Shown piece by piece: positions 1 through 8,802 of a stretch of 64,000 bases of DNA (positions within the stretch are counted from its first letter, which is position 1; the number at the start of each line of letters is the position of its first letter). The notes under the pieces were generated by a model, which worked only from the letters and a program-made list of their open reading frames with translations, had not been told where the DNA came from and did not search any database. The stretch lies in NCBI GenBank assembly GCA_963678565.1, contig OY782875.1, positions 3,286,001-3,350,000 of the forward strand, in the 5' to 3' direction. Source of the DNA: SKHV01 sp963678565 (GTDB taxonomy: Bacteria; Bacteroidota; Bacteroidia; Bacteroidales; Prolixibacteraceae). A program made the translations under genes and the position numbers.

Positions 1-887
1 CCCGTTTCGCTTTGTGTTGCTTGCAAAACCTTTGTAGCATGATCATAAAAAGCTTTTACCACAAAAGTGTGTCCACCAGTTTTATAAATCACTTTCTGTT
101 TTAATAGATGTGGCACATTTGCTTCTAATAACATGGAATCATCAGCTACCATGTTCGACTCCACCAATGTTTCATTGGTAATAATAGTTACCGAACCATT
201 GTTCATTACAAAGTTGACATCCCCTTTACTTTCTGTTCCTAAATAATATATTTTATCGCTCAGTTTAAATCCGTCATCCATTGTCAGCTCCCGTTCAAAA
301 CCACTTTTAAACTGATCCATGATAAACAAAGAAATTGCCGGATCCCCCTCTTCCGAATCAATAATGGTTTCAACCGCCGAAGGCAAATAACTATCGGTAC
401 TTACTTTAAAAGTTTCATCGCCAAGTTTGACACTTGCTTTATAATCGTTAGATCCTCTTGTTGTTAATCTAATTTTCTCTGCAACTTCATTAGTTTCATT
501 TCCATTAGAAACTTTCATCTTTAAAAAGTTATGAGAAAGGGAAATTACATTTGAACTTGCCCCCTCTCGAATATGCATTGTCCCCTCATATCCCATGTAT
601 CGAGTTAATGCTCCACCACCTAAAATAAATAAGAAGGCAAGATGAAATATAAGAATCGTTAGTTTCTTTTTTTGAAAAAGACGATGCATAAACATGCTTC
701 CGATGAGATTGATCGCAAGGAGCCAAAGCAACAATTCGAACCAAAAGGAAACATAAACTAATTTCAATGCGGTTGGCGTTCCAAAATCGTTTTCAATAAA
801 AGTTGCCCACGCAATTGCAATCGCAAAAATTAATAATAAAACGGTTGTTGTTTGAAGAGAAAATAAGAGTTTTTTTATCTTGTTCAT
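1..887 (-). CDS. ResB-type cytochrome c biogenesis protein, N-terminal part (cut by window edge)
   Basis: The first 295 codons are visible; the rest lies beyond base 1. The ATG at 887 opens MNKIKKLLFSLQTTTVLLLI, a membrane segment, followed by two more hydrophobic segments (about residues 45-65 and 75-92) and then a long soluble region. The order of short cytosolic start, close-set TM helices and large periplasmic domain fits the ResB-like half of the System II cytochrome c synthetase. In Bacteroidota this half is often fused to CcsA, but the fusion cannot be seen here. System II passes haem to apocytochromes across the inner membrane. A -7 box (TAAATTTG, complement of 915-922) lies upstream without a clear -33. 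Family assignment is moderately secure. Confidence 0.75.
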   Translation of the reverse strand, partial: MNKIKKLLFSLQTTTVLLLIFAIAIAWATFIENDFGTPTALKLVYVSFWFELLLWLLAINLIGSMFMHRLFQKKKLTILIFHLAFLFILGGGALTRYMGYEGTMHIREGASSNVISLSHNFLKMKVSNGNETNEVAEKIRLTTRGSNDYKASVKLGDETFKVSTDSYLPSAVETIIDSEEGDPAISLFIMDQFKSGFERELTMDDGFKLSDKIYYLGTESKGDVNFVMNNGSVTIITNETLVESNMVADDSMLLEANVPHLLKQKVIYKTGGHTFVVKAFYDHATKVLQATQSET

Positions 888-1132
888 TCGAATATCATTT
901 GATCGTGATTTAGACAAATTTATACAAATTTCAATTCAAAATAAAATATTTAATTTTTTACATATTTACCGAATGTAGACGCATGAACAATGAATTGTTA
1001 CTCAAATTTTAAGAGCAGAATGCATTTTACCGATAAAAAACACTTTTTGGTCGAAGCAGTTAAGGTTACACAAATAAACTCAACTACATTTGAATTAGAA
1101 TTAAATAGCACAAAAAGTAAAACATTATAGTG

Positions 1133-1852
1133 ATGAGCAATAAACACAAAATGAATGGTGGCAGATTTCTATTCGGATTAATAATATTATTAATCGGATT
1201 AGTAATGATTTTAAGACATGCCGGAGTCATAGATTATGATCTTTATGACTTTTTAATCTCCTTCAAAATGCTCTTAGTAGTTCTTGGTGTATTTATATTT
1301 TTCACAGGGAACAAAGGTGTCGGAATTGTATTATTGTCAATAGGTGGTTTATTAATCTTTCCCGATGTATTTGAAAATTACAAACAGTACTTCTGGCCTG
1401 GAATATTGGTAGTACTTGGTAGCTCATTTATTTTAGGATCACGATTTAACCCCAAAAAACACGGTTTTGGCGGAAACAGTGATACTGTAACAGACAACGA
1501 TTTTTTTGATGAATTTGTCATTTTCGGTGGTCGAGAAGTAAGTATTAACAGCTCTGATTTAAAAGGTGGAAAATCAACCGTAATATTTGGAGGAGCTGAA
1601 ATCGACCTACGTCAAAGCCAACTTTCAGCAAGCGGAGTTAAGATTGAAGTAAGCACCATTTTTGGAGGCAACACCATCAAAGTTCCGAACGACTGGACAA
1701 TAATTAATAAGGTAACAACCATATTTGGAGGTTACAGCGATACAAGATTAAAAGATCCAACTTATGCGCCGAATCCTAATAAAACAATTGTGATAACTGG
1801 AGCTTGTATTTTTGGCGGAACCGAAATAAGAAACTACGACAAAATTCATTAA
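1133..1852 (+). CDS. LiaF-like membrane protein with N-terminal TM bundle
   Basis: A 239-residue protein. Residues about 10-105 form four hydrophobic segments typical of the DUF5668/LiaI-LiaF N-terminal region. The C-terminal half is soluble and carries at least five FGG motifs (IFGGREV, IFGGAEI, IFGGNTI, IFGGYSD, IFGGTEI), as in LiaF-type 'cell wall-active antibiotics response' domains, which fold as a repetitive beta structure. I start at ATG 1133 rather than the GTG at 1130. A -7 box TACATTTG lies at 1085-1092. The histidine kinase gene starts four bases after the stop, so the protein probably works with that two-component system, much as LiaF acts on LiaSR in Firmicutes; this role is inferred. 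Confidence 0.8.
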   Translation: MSNKHKMNGGRFLFGLIILLIGLVMILRHAGVIDYDLYDFLISFKMLLVVLGVFIFFTGNKGVGIVLLSIGGLLIFPDVFENYKQYFWPGILVVLGSSFILGSRFNPKKHGFGGNSDTVTDNDFFDEFVIFGGREVSINSSDLKGGKSTVIFGGAEIDLRQSQLSASGVKIEVSTIFGGNTIKVPNDWTIINKVTTIFGGYSDTRLKDPTYAPNPNKTIVITGACIFGGTEIRNYDKIH

Positions 1853-1856
1853 TTAA

Positions 1857-2909
1857 ATGAATCATCCACTCTTTAAAAATCCAGCGTTCCTTATTTGGTA
1901 TCTCCTATTTTGGATCATTGTATCCATTATGGAGTTCCTTTTAGATGTGCGAATATTGGGTGCAACCATCTCGGTTACCACGGTTGATTTAATCGTTTCC
2001 AATTTACTATTTGCAATATTAGGAATTGGAATGTGGTATATTGTAAATAACTCCAATATCATCTCCGGAAAATCGGCAAATCTGGTTTTGTATCATTTGT
2101 TTGCCATGGCAATTTTATTGACCATTTGGATTTTTATGAGTTCACAACTGGTACAGTTACTATTCAATCCAGAAATTGGAAGCCTTCACTTTTCAAAGGT
2201 ATTGCTAAGTAAAATAACCTTTGGAAGCCTTATTTACATCTTGATTTCTGTATTTTATTACACCTTTTATTATTACGACCGACTAAAAGCAAAATCGAAA
2301 GAAGAAGCTCGCTTAAAAGAACTGGTTACACAAACTCAATTAAGTGAATTAAAATCGCAAATCAACCCCCACTTTCTATTCAACAGTTTAAATTCCGTCT
2401 CGTATTTAACCATTACAGAACCGGAAAAAGCACAGGAGATGGTGATTAAACTATCAAATTTTCTTCGCTATTCGTTAAAACATAAAGAGAACCAAATGGT
2501 TTCTATACAAAACGAAATTGAACATATTAAACTATATTTAGATATTGAGAAAGTTCGTTTTGGCGATAAACTGCAAACTGAATTTAATTTTAATGGCTGT
2601 GAAGATTGTCATTTACCCAATATGATTTTACAACCACTCTATGAAAATGCAATAAAATATGGGGTTTATGAAACCACAACACAAGTAACCATATCAACAA
2701 GTATCGAAAAAGTAAATAATAACCTGGTCTTTCAACTAAGTAATAATTATGATCAGGATGCATTAACAAAAAAAGGTGAAGGAATTGGTTTGTACAACAT
2801 TCGTCGCCGCTTAGGCTTAGTTTATGGCGACGTTACCTTATTACAAGTCAATAACGAAAATGATATTTTCACAATTACACTAACCCTGCCTCAAAATAAG
2901 AAGAAATGA
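1857..2909 (+). CDS. LytS/YehU-type sensor histidine kinase
   Basis: A 350-residue inner-membrane kinase. Four hydrophobic segments occupy about residues 10-140, followed by a short linker and the His_kinase domain (PF06580 type) with H172 in the sequence SQINPHFLFNSLNS. The C-terminal ATPase region carries the N box (LYENAIKYG) and a G box (GEGIGLYNIRRRL). It would autophosphorylate H172 and pass phosphate to the LytTR regulator encoded next, whose ATG overlaps this stop by four bases. The LiaF-like gene precedes it by four bases, so the three form one operon. The signal sensed cannot be read; with no periplasmic domain, the membrane bundle or the LiaF-like partner is the likely sensor. Confidence 0.9.
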   Translation: MNHPLFKNPAFLIWYLLFWIIVSIMEFLLDVRILGATISVTTVDLIVSNLLFAILGIGMWYIVNNSNIISGKSANLVLYHLFAMAILLTIWIFMSSQLVQLLFNPEIGSLHFSKVLLSKITFGSLIYILISVFYYTFYYYDRLKAKSKEEARLKELVTQTQLSELKSQINPHFLFNSLNSVSYLTITEPEKAQEMVIKLSNFLRYSLKHKENQMVSIQNEIEHIKLYLDIEKVRFGDKLQTEFNFNGCEDCHLPNMILQPLYENAIKYGVYETTTQVTISTSIEKVNNNLVFQLSNNYDQDALTKKGEGIGLYNIRRRLGLVYGDVTLLQVNNENDIFTITLTLPQNKKK

Positions 2910-3658
2910 CAACAAAAATTCGTACCGTAATTATTGAAGATGAATTACTAGCTCGCAATCTATTAAAATCGTACTTAGCAGATAACGAAACAATAGAAAT
3001 TATCGCGGAATGCGAAAATGGTTTTGAAGGATTAAAGGCCATCAATGAAATGAAACCCGACTTGGCTTTTCTTGATGTTCAAATGCCAAAACTAACAGGT
3101 TTTGAAATGCTCGAATTATTAGAACATCGCCCTGAAATTATATTTACAACAGCATACAACCAATACGCCATTAATGCCTTTGAGCAACATGCCGTTGATT
3201 ATTTATTGAAACCATTTCCGAAGGACAGACTCAATTTAGCGATTGATAGAGCGATTGAAAAAATTAATGGCAGCGAAACAGAAAAAACGCCAATTGATAA
3301 ACTTACCGAAGAACCTGAAGAAGAATTTTTGGAAAGAGTGGTTGTAAAAGACAAAAGCAAAATTCATATAATTCCGGTAAATCAAATTAGGTATTTTGAA
3401 TCCTTGGATGATTATGTGATGATTTATACAAAGGAGCGTAGATTCATCAAACAAAAAACCATGAAATTTTTCGAAACCAATCTGAATCCAAAGGAGTTCG
3501 TAAGAATTCATCGTTCTTACATTGCGCAAGTAGAAGAAATTGCTGAAATTCAGCAATACGAAAAAGAATCGCACGTTGTATTACTGAAAAACGACAACAC
3601 CAAGTTAAAAGTTAGTAAAACAGGTTATAAGAATTTGAAGAAAGTATTGAACTTTTAA
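2906..3658 (+). CDS. LytTR-family response regulator
   Basis: A 250-residue cytoplasmic regulator: receiver domain at about 1-125 with acidic pocket EDE (11-13), phosphoacceptor D57 (FLDVQMPK) and a conserved lysine in LLKPFPKDR, then a charged linker and a LytTR DNA-binding domain (about 145-250) with the family signature FVRIHRSYI. Partner of the kinase encoded immediately upstream (ATGA overlap). A strong terminator follows, ending the operon. LytTR regulators usually bind direct repeats; I did not identify target sites, though the operon's own upstream region (888-1132) is the obvious place to look. Confidence 0.92.
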   Translation: MTTKIRTVIIEDELLARNLLKSYLADNETIEIIAECENGFEGLKAINEMKPDLAFLDVQMPKLTGFEMLELLEHRPEIIFTTAYNQYAINAFEQHAVDYLLKPFPKDRLNLAIDRAIEKINGSETEKTPIDKLTEEPEEEFLERVVVKDKSKIHIIPVNQIRYFESLDDYVMIYTKERRFIKQKTMKFFETNLNPKEFVRIHRSYIAQVEEIAEIQQYEKESHVVLLKNDNTKLKVSKTGYKNLKKVLNF

Positions 3659-3676
3659 TTTATTCAACAAATAAGT

Positions 3677-3712
3677 AAAGGGTATCCGAAATCATTTTTG
3701 GGTACCCTTTTT
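3677..3712 (+). terminator. Rho-independent terminator of the LiaF/LytS/LytTR operon
   Basis: Arms AAAGGGTATCC (3677-3687) and GGGTACCCTTT (3100-series coordinates 3700-3710) pair over 11 positions, with one G-T pair, around a 12-base loop, followed by T-rich sequence. It begins 19 bases after the response regulator stop. Confidence 0.85.
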
Positions 3713-3838
3713 ATTTATCCTTTTTCTTAAAATCGAATCGTTTTTTACACAATCTCCATGATAACAATGCATTTGTTTTAGCAACTGCAAAAAAGAGTTA
3801 TTTTTACCTTAGAAATAAATAATAACATCAACAATACT

Positions 3839-4774
3839 ATGAAATTAATCAAATCACTTCTATTGGTAATCTTTTCATTCGGATTACTTTCTTGTCAAAC
3901 TCCTGAAGAAGAAGTTTACATGTTTTCTTTTTTCCGAGGCAATAGTGAAGATGGATTGCATCTGGCTTACAGCGAAGATGGCTACAACTGGACTGCTCTA
4001 AAAAATAATGAATCGTTTTTAAAACCAATGGTTGGCGATGACAAACTAATGCGCGATCCCTGTATTATCACCGACAACGAAGGTACATTCCATATGGTTT
4101 GGACAGTGAGCTGGAAGGAACAAGGAATTGGTTATGCTTCATCGAAAGATCTAATAAACTGGTCGGAACAACAATATATTCCGGTAATGGAACACGAACC
4201 AAAAGCAAGAAACTGTTGGGCTCCAGAACTGTTTTACGACGAAGAAGATGATATTTACATGATTTATTGGGCAACTACAATCCCTGGACGATTTCCAGAA
4301 ACTCAAGTGGATGGCGATGACAGACTAAACCATCGTATTTATTATGTTACTACAAAAGATTTTAAAACCTACAGCGAAACTAAATTACTGTACGATCAAG
4401 GTTTCAATGCGATTGATGCCGTAATTAAGAAAATCGATGGCAAATACACAATGTTTGTTAAAGACGAAACCATTGAACCAACTCCTCAAAAAAATATTAG
4501 AATTTCTACGAGTGATCAATTAACTGAAGGTTATTCTGCTGCAAGCAAACCAATTTCAGACAATTGGGTAGAAGGACCTACTGCTGCAAAAATTGGCGAC
4601 AAGTGGATTATCTACTTCGATCGTTACCGCCAGCATCACATGGGAGGAATTGAATCAACAGATTTAGAAAACTGGACGGATATAACTGAGAAAGTTCATT
4701 TCCCATCGGGAACGCGACATGGTACCTTTTTTAAAGCTCCAAAATCGGTATTTGATAAACTACTATTAGAATAA
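3839..4774 (+). CDS. GH43-like five-bladed propeller glycosidase, lipoprotein
   Basis: A 311-residue protein. A signal peptide ends in the lipobox LLSC with C19, so it is probably anchored to a membrane, likely on the outer membrane or surface. The rest reads as a five-bladed beta-propeller of the GH43/GH117 type: RDP at 72-74, WAPE with E130, a buried aspartate D193 (FNAIDAVI), and EGP with E245, all in the usual order for GH43 enzymes, where the glutamate in EGP is the general acid. Members act on alpha-L-arabinofuranosides, beta-xylosides or galactans; the substrate cannot be decided here. It stands alone between terminators, about 42 kb from the pectin operon. A strong convergent terminator follows. 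Confidence 0.8.
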   Translation: MKLIKSLLLVIFSFGLLSCQTPEEEVYMFSFFRGNSEDGLHLAYSEDGYNWTALKNNESFLKPMVGDDKLMRDPCIITDNEGTFHMVWTVSWKEQGIGYASSKDLINWSEQQYIPVMEHEPKARNCWAPELFYDEEDDIYMIYWATTIPGRFPETQVDGDDRLNHRIYYVTTKDFKTYSETKLLYDQGFNAIDAVIKKIDGKYTMFVKDETIEPTPQKNIRISTSDQLTEGYSAASKPISDNWVEGPTAAKIGDKWIIYFDRYRQHHMGGIESTDLENWTDITEKVHFPSGTRHGTFFKAPKSVFDKLLLE

Positions 4775-4783
4775 TAAATATAG

Positions 4784-4810
4784 AAAGGCAATTCAAAATG
4801 AGTTGCCTTT
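4784..4810. terminator. Bidirectional terminator between GH43-like gene and tag
   Basis: AAAGGCAA (4784-4791) pairs with TTGCCTTT (4803-4810), with an A run before and a T run after, so it can serve both convergent genes. Confidence 0.8.
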
Positions 4811-4812
4811 TT

Positions 4813-5379
4813 TTATTTCAAATCCGAATGCCGAAAACATCCAAGCACATGATCGTTGACCAAACCGGTTGCTTGCATGTGTGCGTACACAATGGTTGGC
4901 CCCATAAATTTAAATCCTCGCTTCTTTAAATCTTTCGAAATTTTTTCAGACAAATCGGTTGATGCCGGAATTTCGGACAAGGTTTTAAAATGATTTACAA
5001 TTGGTTTGCCATCAACAAATGCCCAAAAATAATTACAGAAACTGCCAAATTCTTTTTGAATTTCCAGAAATGCCTTGGCGTTAGAAACTGTTGCATTAAT
5101 TTTTAATCGATTGCGAATAATTGAAGCATCGTGCATTAGTGCTTCAACTCGTGTCTGATCAAAATTAGCTACAATATTCGGATCAAAATTAGCAAAGGCC
5201 TTTCGGTAACCGTCTCTTCGTTTAAGGATGGTAATCCAACTTAACCCTGCCTGTGCACTTTCAAGCACAATAAACTCAAACATCTTGTGATCGTTGTGTA
5301 CAGGAACGCCCCACTCTATATCATGATACTCCTGATACAAATCAGAACCTAAACACCATTCGCATCTTTGTTTTTCCAT
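4813..5379 (-). CDS. tag: DNA-3-methyladenine glycosylase I
   Basis: A 188-residue base-excision repair enzyme that removes N3-methyladenine from DNA. Family hallmarks are present in order: the N-terminal RCEWC zinc-ligand segment, YHDIEWG, the glutamate-rich EFIVLESAQAGLSW helix, the MGPTIVYAHMQATGLVNDH region and the C-terminal C-x-x-H of LGCFRHSD, which completes the zinc site. Length matches the family (about 185-195). It runs toward the GH43-like gene and shares a terminator with it. Start at ATG 5379 is unambiguous because it precedes the conserved RCEWC by only a few residues. Confidence 0.95.
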   Translation of the reverse strand: MEKQRCEWCLGSDLYQEYHDIEWGVPVHNDHKMFEFIVLESAQAGLSWITILKRRDGYRKAFANFDPNIVANFDQTRVEALMHDASIIRNRLKINATVSNAKAFLEIQKEFGSFCNYFWAFVDGKPIVNHFKTLSEIPASTDLSEKISKDLKKRGFKFMGPTIVYAHMQATGLVNDHVLGCFRHSDLK

Positions 5380-5406
5380 GCAAGCAAATTACAAAGAAAT
5401 TTTCTA

Positions 5407-6669
5407 TTATTCTCCCGCAAAAAACATCTCTTCCTTAATTCGCTTAATTCGTTGTTGCGCATACTTTAATTCATTTGAATTTGAATTCTCGAACTCCAAA
5501 ACAAAGCGTTCGTAATAAGGCAAACAGAACGATTTATTCAGACTAAACTCATCGTAAATTGAGGCAATATCATACAAAACATGATAATTCGTAGCGTCGT
5601 ATTCGCGAACCTTTAAATAGGTTGCAATTGCTTCGTCTTTCATTCGTTTGCCGGCGTACGCACGCCCAAGGTGATGATAAACATTAGCTACATAATCAGG
5701 AATAGAAAGGCTTGCAGCCACTTCCAATTGCTCCAATGCCTTATCTGCATTCCCAAGTCTGCCATTAGATAAGCCAGCATAAAAATACACAAATGGATCT
5801 TCAAGTAAGACCATACAAAGAGTATCGAGCAATGGAGCAGCAAACTCATCATTACCAACAAAATATTCACAAATTGCCTGATTTTTTATCTTGCCTAAAT
5901 CACTGAAATTTTCTAAACAATTCAAATTCCGATATGCATCTACAGCAATTTCATAATTTTTCAAATGATGAAATGCAACTAAGGCAATTTGATTTAATGC
6001 TATTAAGTTCGTTGAATCAATCTTTAAAATTTGATTTCCCACTTCAATAACTCCATTGTACTGTTTACTCTTTTTCAAAGCTATCAACTTGTAATTATAA
6101 ACAGAAAGGTCGGAAGGATAATCTTGGAGGTAAGAATTGCAAAGCGAGATCACTGCTTCATATTTTTTATTTTGATATTCACTGGTAATCAATTTCTTAA
6201 AAACGTATTGATTACCAGTGTTATTCTTATGCAAAGTATACAAAATATGCGACGCTTCTTTAAACTTATCCAATTCAAACAATTGAACCACATACTTGCC
6301 CCATATTTGCATTGAAGTTGTATCATTGGGTAAAATTTTATTGTATTGCTCTAATGCTTGTTGATGCATTTCTAGTGCCGAATAACAATCTCCAAGTCCG
6401 TCAATTGCAATTGTAGACTGATCATTTTGCTCTTGCAATAATTTGTAATACTTAATGGCTGATTGAAAATCGAACATTAATTGCTTGGCTTTGGCCGCAA
6501 ACTCAAGCTCTTCTGCCGAAACATTATTCTGTTCTAACTTTTCATTTATTAATTGCTCAACCAACTCGTAATTTTTATTGAAAAATTCTTTTTCAATAGT
6601 GGTTTGTGCAAAAGCATTCTGAATGCACACAGATAGTAAAATCACAAATAACAATAAAATTCGAACCAT
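5407..6669 (-). CDS. Secreted TPR-repeat protein of the BlaI/BlaR1 operon
   Basis: A 420-residue protein with a clear signal peptide (cleavage near AFAQ, residue 22) and TPR helix pairs filling the rest, for example the segments beginning AIDGLGDCYSALEMHQQALE and VYHHLGRAYAGKRMKDEAIA. No enzymatic motif. It begins seven bases after the BlaR1-like gene, so it is the third gene of that operon. Likely a periplasmic scaffold that binds peptides or partner proteins. Linking it to the BlaR1-like sensor is inference from position only. Confidence 0.8.
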   Translation of the reverse strand: MVRILLLFVILLSVCIQNAFAQTTIEKEFFNKNYELVEQLINEKLEQNNVSAEELEFAAKAKQLMFDFQSAIKYYKLLQEQNDQSTIAIDGLGDCYSALEMHQQALEQYNKILPNDTTSMQIWGKYVVQLFELDKFKEASHILYTLHKNNTGNQYVFKKLITSEYQNKKYEAVISLCNSYLQDYPSDLSVYNYKLIALKKSKQYNGVIEVGNQILKIDSTNLIALNQIALVAFHHLKNYEIAVDAYRNLNCLENFSDLGKIKNQAICEYFVGNDEFAAPLLDTLCMVLLEDPFVYFYAGLSNGRLGNADKALEQLEVAASLSIPDYVANVYHHLGRAYAGKRMKDEAIATYLKVREYDATNYHVLYDIASIYDEFSLNKSFCLPYYERFVLEFENSNSNELKYAQQRIKRIKEEMFFAGE

Positions 6670-6676
6670 ATTTAAA

Positions 6677-8176
6677 TTAATTTAGAGAAAAGTTAACTGT
6701 AAGTGTAAACGCAACTCTAACAGGTTCTCCTTTTTGCGTACCGGGTTTAAATTTGGGAAGTAGATTAATCACTCTCAAAGCTTCTTTATCCAATCGGGGA
6801 TCTACTCCACGTACAACTTCAGCTTCAACAACATTTCCTTCCTGATCTACTACAAATTCAACATATACTTTTCCTTGTACTCCGCTCTCTGCAGCACTTT
6901 TAGGATATTGAGTATTTTCACCAATAAATTTAGACAGTTCCTTCTCTCCACCTGGAAATTTAGGCATATTCTCAACTATTCTAAAGGTTGTTTCTTTGGG
7001 GTTCTCTCGAGTTGTAATCGGTACTGATTTCTCAGTCCCTTTAAATTTTGAATAACGATCAGCTTCTAATGAGTTAGACAAATCAAAAACTAAAACAACT
7101 TTGTCTCCTGCAATTTGATTTTTCAATCCTTCAAATTCACTACTAAACTTTGAATACGAAACAACTTCAATCACAGGTTGTCCAAGCAAAGTAATATCTA
7201 AATCTTCCTTACTTACTACTTTGTTTTTGTAAACAAACACATCGCTTGAATTATATGTCTTTACAGGAGTTTGTGCATTTACTTTTGAATCTACTGAGAA
7301 ACTTAAACTAACAACGATCGCAACCAAAAAGGCAACCGAAGATTTTAAGAAACTGAACTTTCTATTTGATAAATTTGACATCATTTTAAATCGTTTTTGT
7401 GTTGATTTCATTTTAAAATTACTGGTAAATAATACCTTGCCACCAACAAGCTGATTCAATAAAAGCGCTTTGTATTTTCCTTTTGAAATTAAACCTTTAT
7501 TTAACACTTCAGCATCGGCAAGAAACTCGTGATTGTCTTTGATATTTTTTCGTATTACCCAATAAAATGGGTTAAACCAAAAGATCATCATCAATACATC
7601 AAGTACAAGAATATCGAAAGAATGCATTTGTTTAACATGAACCAATTCATGCATAATAATCGATTTCCAATGCTTTTCACGAGGTAGGGTATGATTGATA
7701 AAAATGATATTAAAGAATGAATAAGAAGAAGCTTCTTTCGCAACAACTAGTTTAATTCCGTTGAGTTGAAAGCGCCTATATTTCCTAATTTTATAGCCAA
7801 TTTGCAAAATGCCTGCAATAATAAATATGAGTGCAAACAAACTACCAATTAAATAAGCCAATACAATTGGTTGCAGCTGAATTATCGACTGACCAACTTT
7901 TTCAGTAACACCGGAAGCATAGATGGTAACCGCTTCTAATAGATGTACATCAATATTAGCGTTTGTAGCTGCAATAGTAATAGGAGTTGCTTCCTGAGCA
8001 AAATTCAAATCGAAGTTTAAAAATGGCAGCAATATTGAAAACAACAATGCAAACAATAAGAAAAATCTTCGTCCTTTAAATTGATTGCTTTTGCTATAGA
8101 ATAGCAAATCAATTATTGCAAATACAGCTAAACAAACGCTGCTTTCAAACACGAAATTAAAAAATGAACTTATCAT
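6677..8176 (-). CDS. BlaR1/MecR1-type M56 membrane metallopeptidase with C-terminal TonB-like domain
   Basis: A 499-residue protein. The N-terminal half has several TM helices and the M56 zinc site HELVH (H176, E177, H180); a further TM lies near 280-300. The penicillin-binding sensor domain of classical BlaR1 is absent. Instead residues about 400-499 form a TonB C-terminal domain (FPGGEKELSKFIGENTQYP, later LPKFKPGTQKGEPV), a common Bacteroidota arrangement. By analogy with BlaR1 it should cleave, directly or indirectly, the BlaI-type repressor encoded just upstream, with which its start overlaps by four bases. The signal is unknown; a beta-lactam role should not be assumed. Confidence 0.9.
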   Translation of the reverse strand: MISSFFNFVFESSVCLAVFAIIDLLFYSKSNQFKGRRFFLLFALLFSILLPFLNFDLNFAQEATPITIAATNANIDVHLLEAVTIYASGVTEKVGQSIIQLQPIVLAYLIGSLFALIFIIAGILQIGYKIRKYRRFQLNGIKLVVAKEASSYSFFNIIFINHTLPREKHWKSIIMHELVHVKQMHSFDILVLDVLMMIFWFNPFYWVIRKNIKDNHEFLADAEVLNKGLISKGKYKALLLNQLVGGKVLFTSNFKMKSTQKRFKMMSNLSNRKFSFLKSSVAFLVAIVVSLSFSVDSKVNAQTPVKTYNSSDVFVYKNKVVSKEDLDITLLGQPVIEVVSYSKFSSEFEGLKNQIAGDKVVLVFDLSNSLEADRYSKFKGTEKSVPITTRENPKETTFRIVENMPKFPGGEKELSKFIGENTQYPKSAAESGVQGKVYVEFVVDQEGNVVEAEVVRGVDPRLDKEALRVINLLPKFKPGTQKGEPVRVAFTLTVNFSLN

Positions 8177-8544
8177 ACATCTTCATTTAAGTCTTTTTTG
8201 ACATCATTGATTAAAGCTTCCAAATCTTCGATGCTCATATTGTCTGACTTTGCAAAAAAGGAGACCATTTCTTTAAAAGAGTTTTCAAAGTAGTTGTTCA
8301 TAAAGTTTTTCATGAACTTACGAGTGTACTCTTTTTTAGTAACCTTCGGATAATAAACATGTGTTTTTCCGTAGGCTTTATGAGCTACAAAATTTTTCTT
8401 CTCTAAAATTCTGACAATCGTTGAAATAGTATTGTAAGCTGGCTTGGGCTCCGGAATTTTCTCAATTACATCGTGAACAACACCTTCGTTAATTTCCCAT
8501 AAAATCTGCATTACTTGCTCTTCTGCTTTTGTCAATTCTTTCAT
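8173..8544 (-). CDS. BlaI/MecI/CopY-family transcriptional repressor
   Basis: A 123-residue regulator: a winged helix at about 1-75 (LTKAEEQVMQILWEI at the start, PKPAYNTISTIVRILEKK in the recognition region) and a C-terminal helical dimerization part. Family members bind palindromic operators as dimers and are inactivated by cleavage through the cognate M56 protease. Its stop overlaps the BlaR1-like start (ATGA), the usual blaI-blaR1 arrangement. The promoter mapped at 8772-8802 carries candidate binding sites, so autorepression is likely. First gene of a three-gene operon. Confidence 0.93.
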   Translation of the reverse strand: MKELTKAEEQVMQILWEINEGVVHDVIEKIPEPKPAYNTISTIVRILEKKNFVAHKAYGKTHVYYPKVTKKEYTRKFMKNFMNNYFENSFKEMVSFFAKSDNMSIEDLEALINDVKKDLNEDV

Positions 8545-8707
8545 AAATCAATCATTTTAATAGTGCACAATCGGAGTGAAATATGAATTGAAGTCTTTGG
8601 AAATCCTTTTATGCTAGCGACTTAATCCATACAATCATTATACCAAAAACTCCGACTCAATTCATTTTCACCAAAATCTTAGTTATTTAACTATTATTTT
8701 CGTCTCA

Positions 8708-8725
8708 TAACTAACTTATTAGTTA
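8708..8725. promoter_or_regulatory. Operator-like palindrome 1 (leader of blaI operon)
   Basis: Perfect inverted repeat TAACTAA-CTTA-TTAGTTA. It lies about 40-57 bases downstream of the predicted transcription start of the blaI operon. It shares the core AACTAA-N4-TTAGTT with the site at 8801-8816, so both probably bind the same dimer, most simply the BlaI-type repressor. Binding is inferred. Confidence 0.65.
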
Positions 8726-8771
8726 ATTAAAATAAAAATTTAAGGGCATGCCCTTTTGTTTCGAAACAGTA

Positions 8772-8802
8772 CAAAGCTAAAACTATATTTTTAGTTTTCA
8801 AA
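8772..8802 (-). promoter_or_regulatory. Promoter of the blaI operon
   Basis: On the minus strand: TTTG (complement of 8799-8802), 19 bases, then TAGCTTTG (complement of 8772-8779). This matches the Bacteroidota sigma consensus TTTG-N19-TAnnTTTG exactly. The start would be near 8765, giving a leader of about 220 bases. Confidence 0.75.
8781..8796. promoter_or_regulatory. Operator-like palindrome 2 (inside the promoter spacer)
   Basis: AACTAT-ATTT-TTAGTT matches sites 1 and 3 in length and spacing with one arm mismatch. It lies entirely between the -33 and -7 boxes of the blaI promoter, where a bound repressor would block RNA polymerase. Confidence 0.6.
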
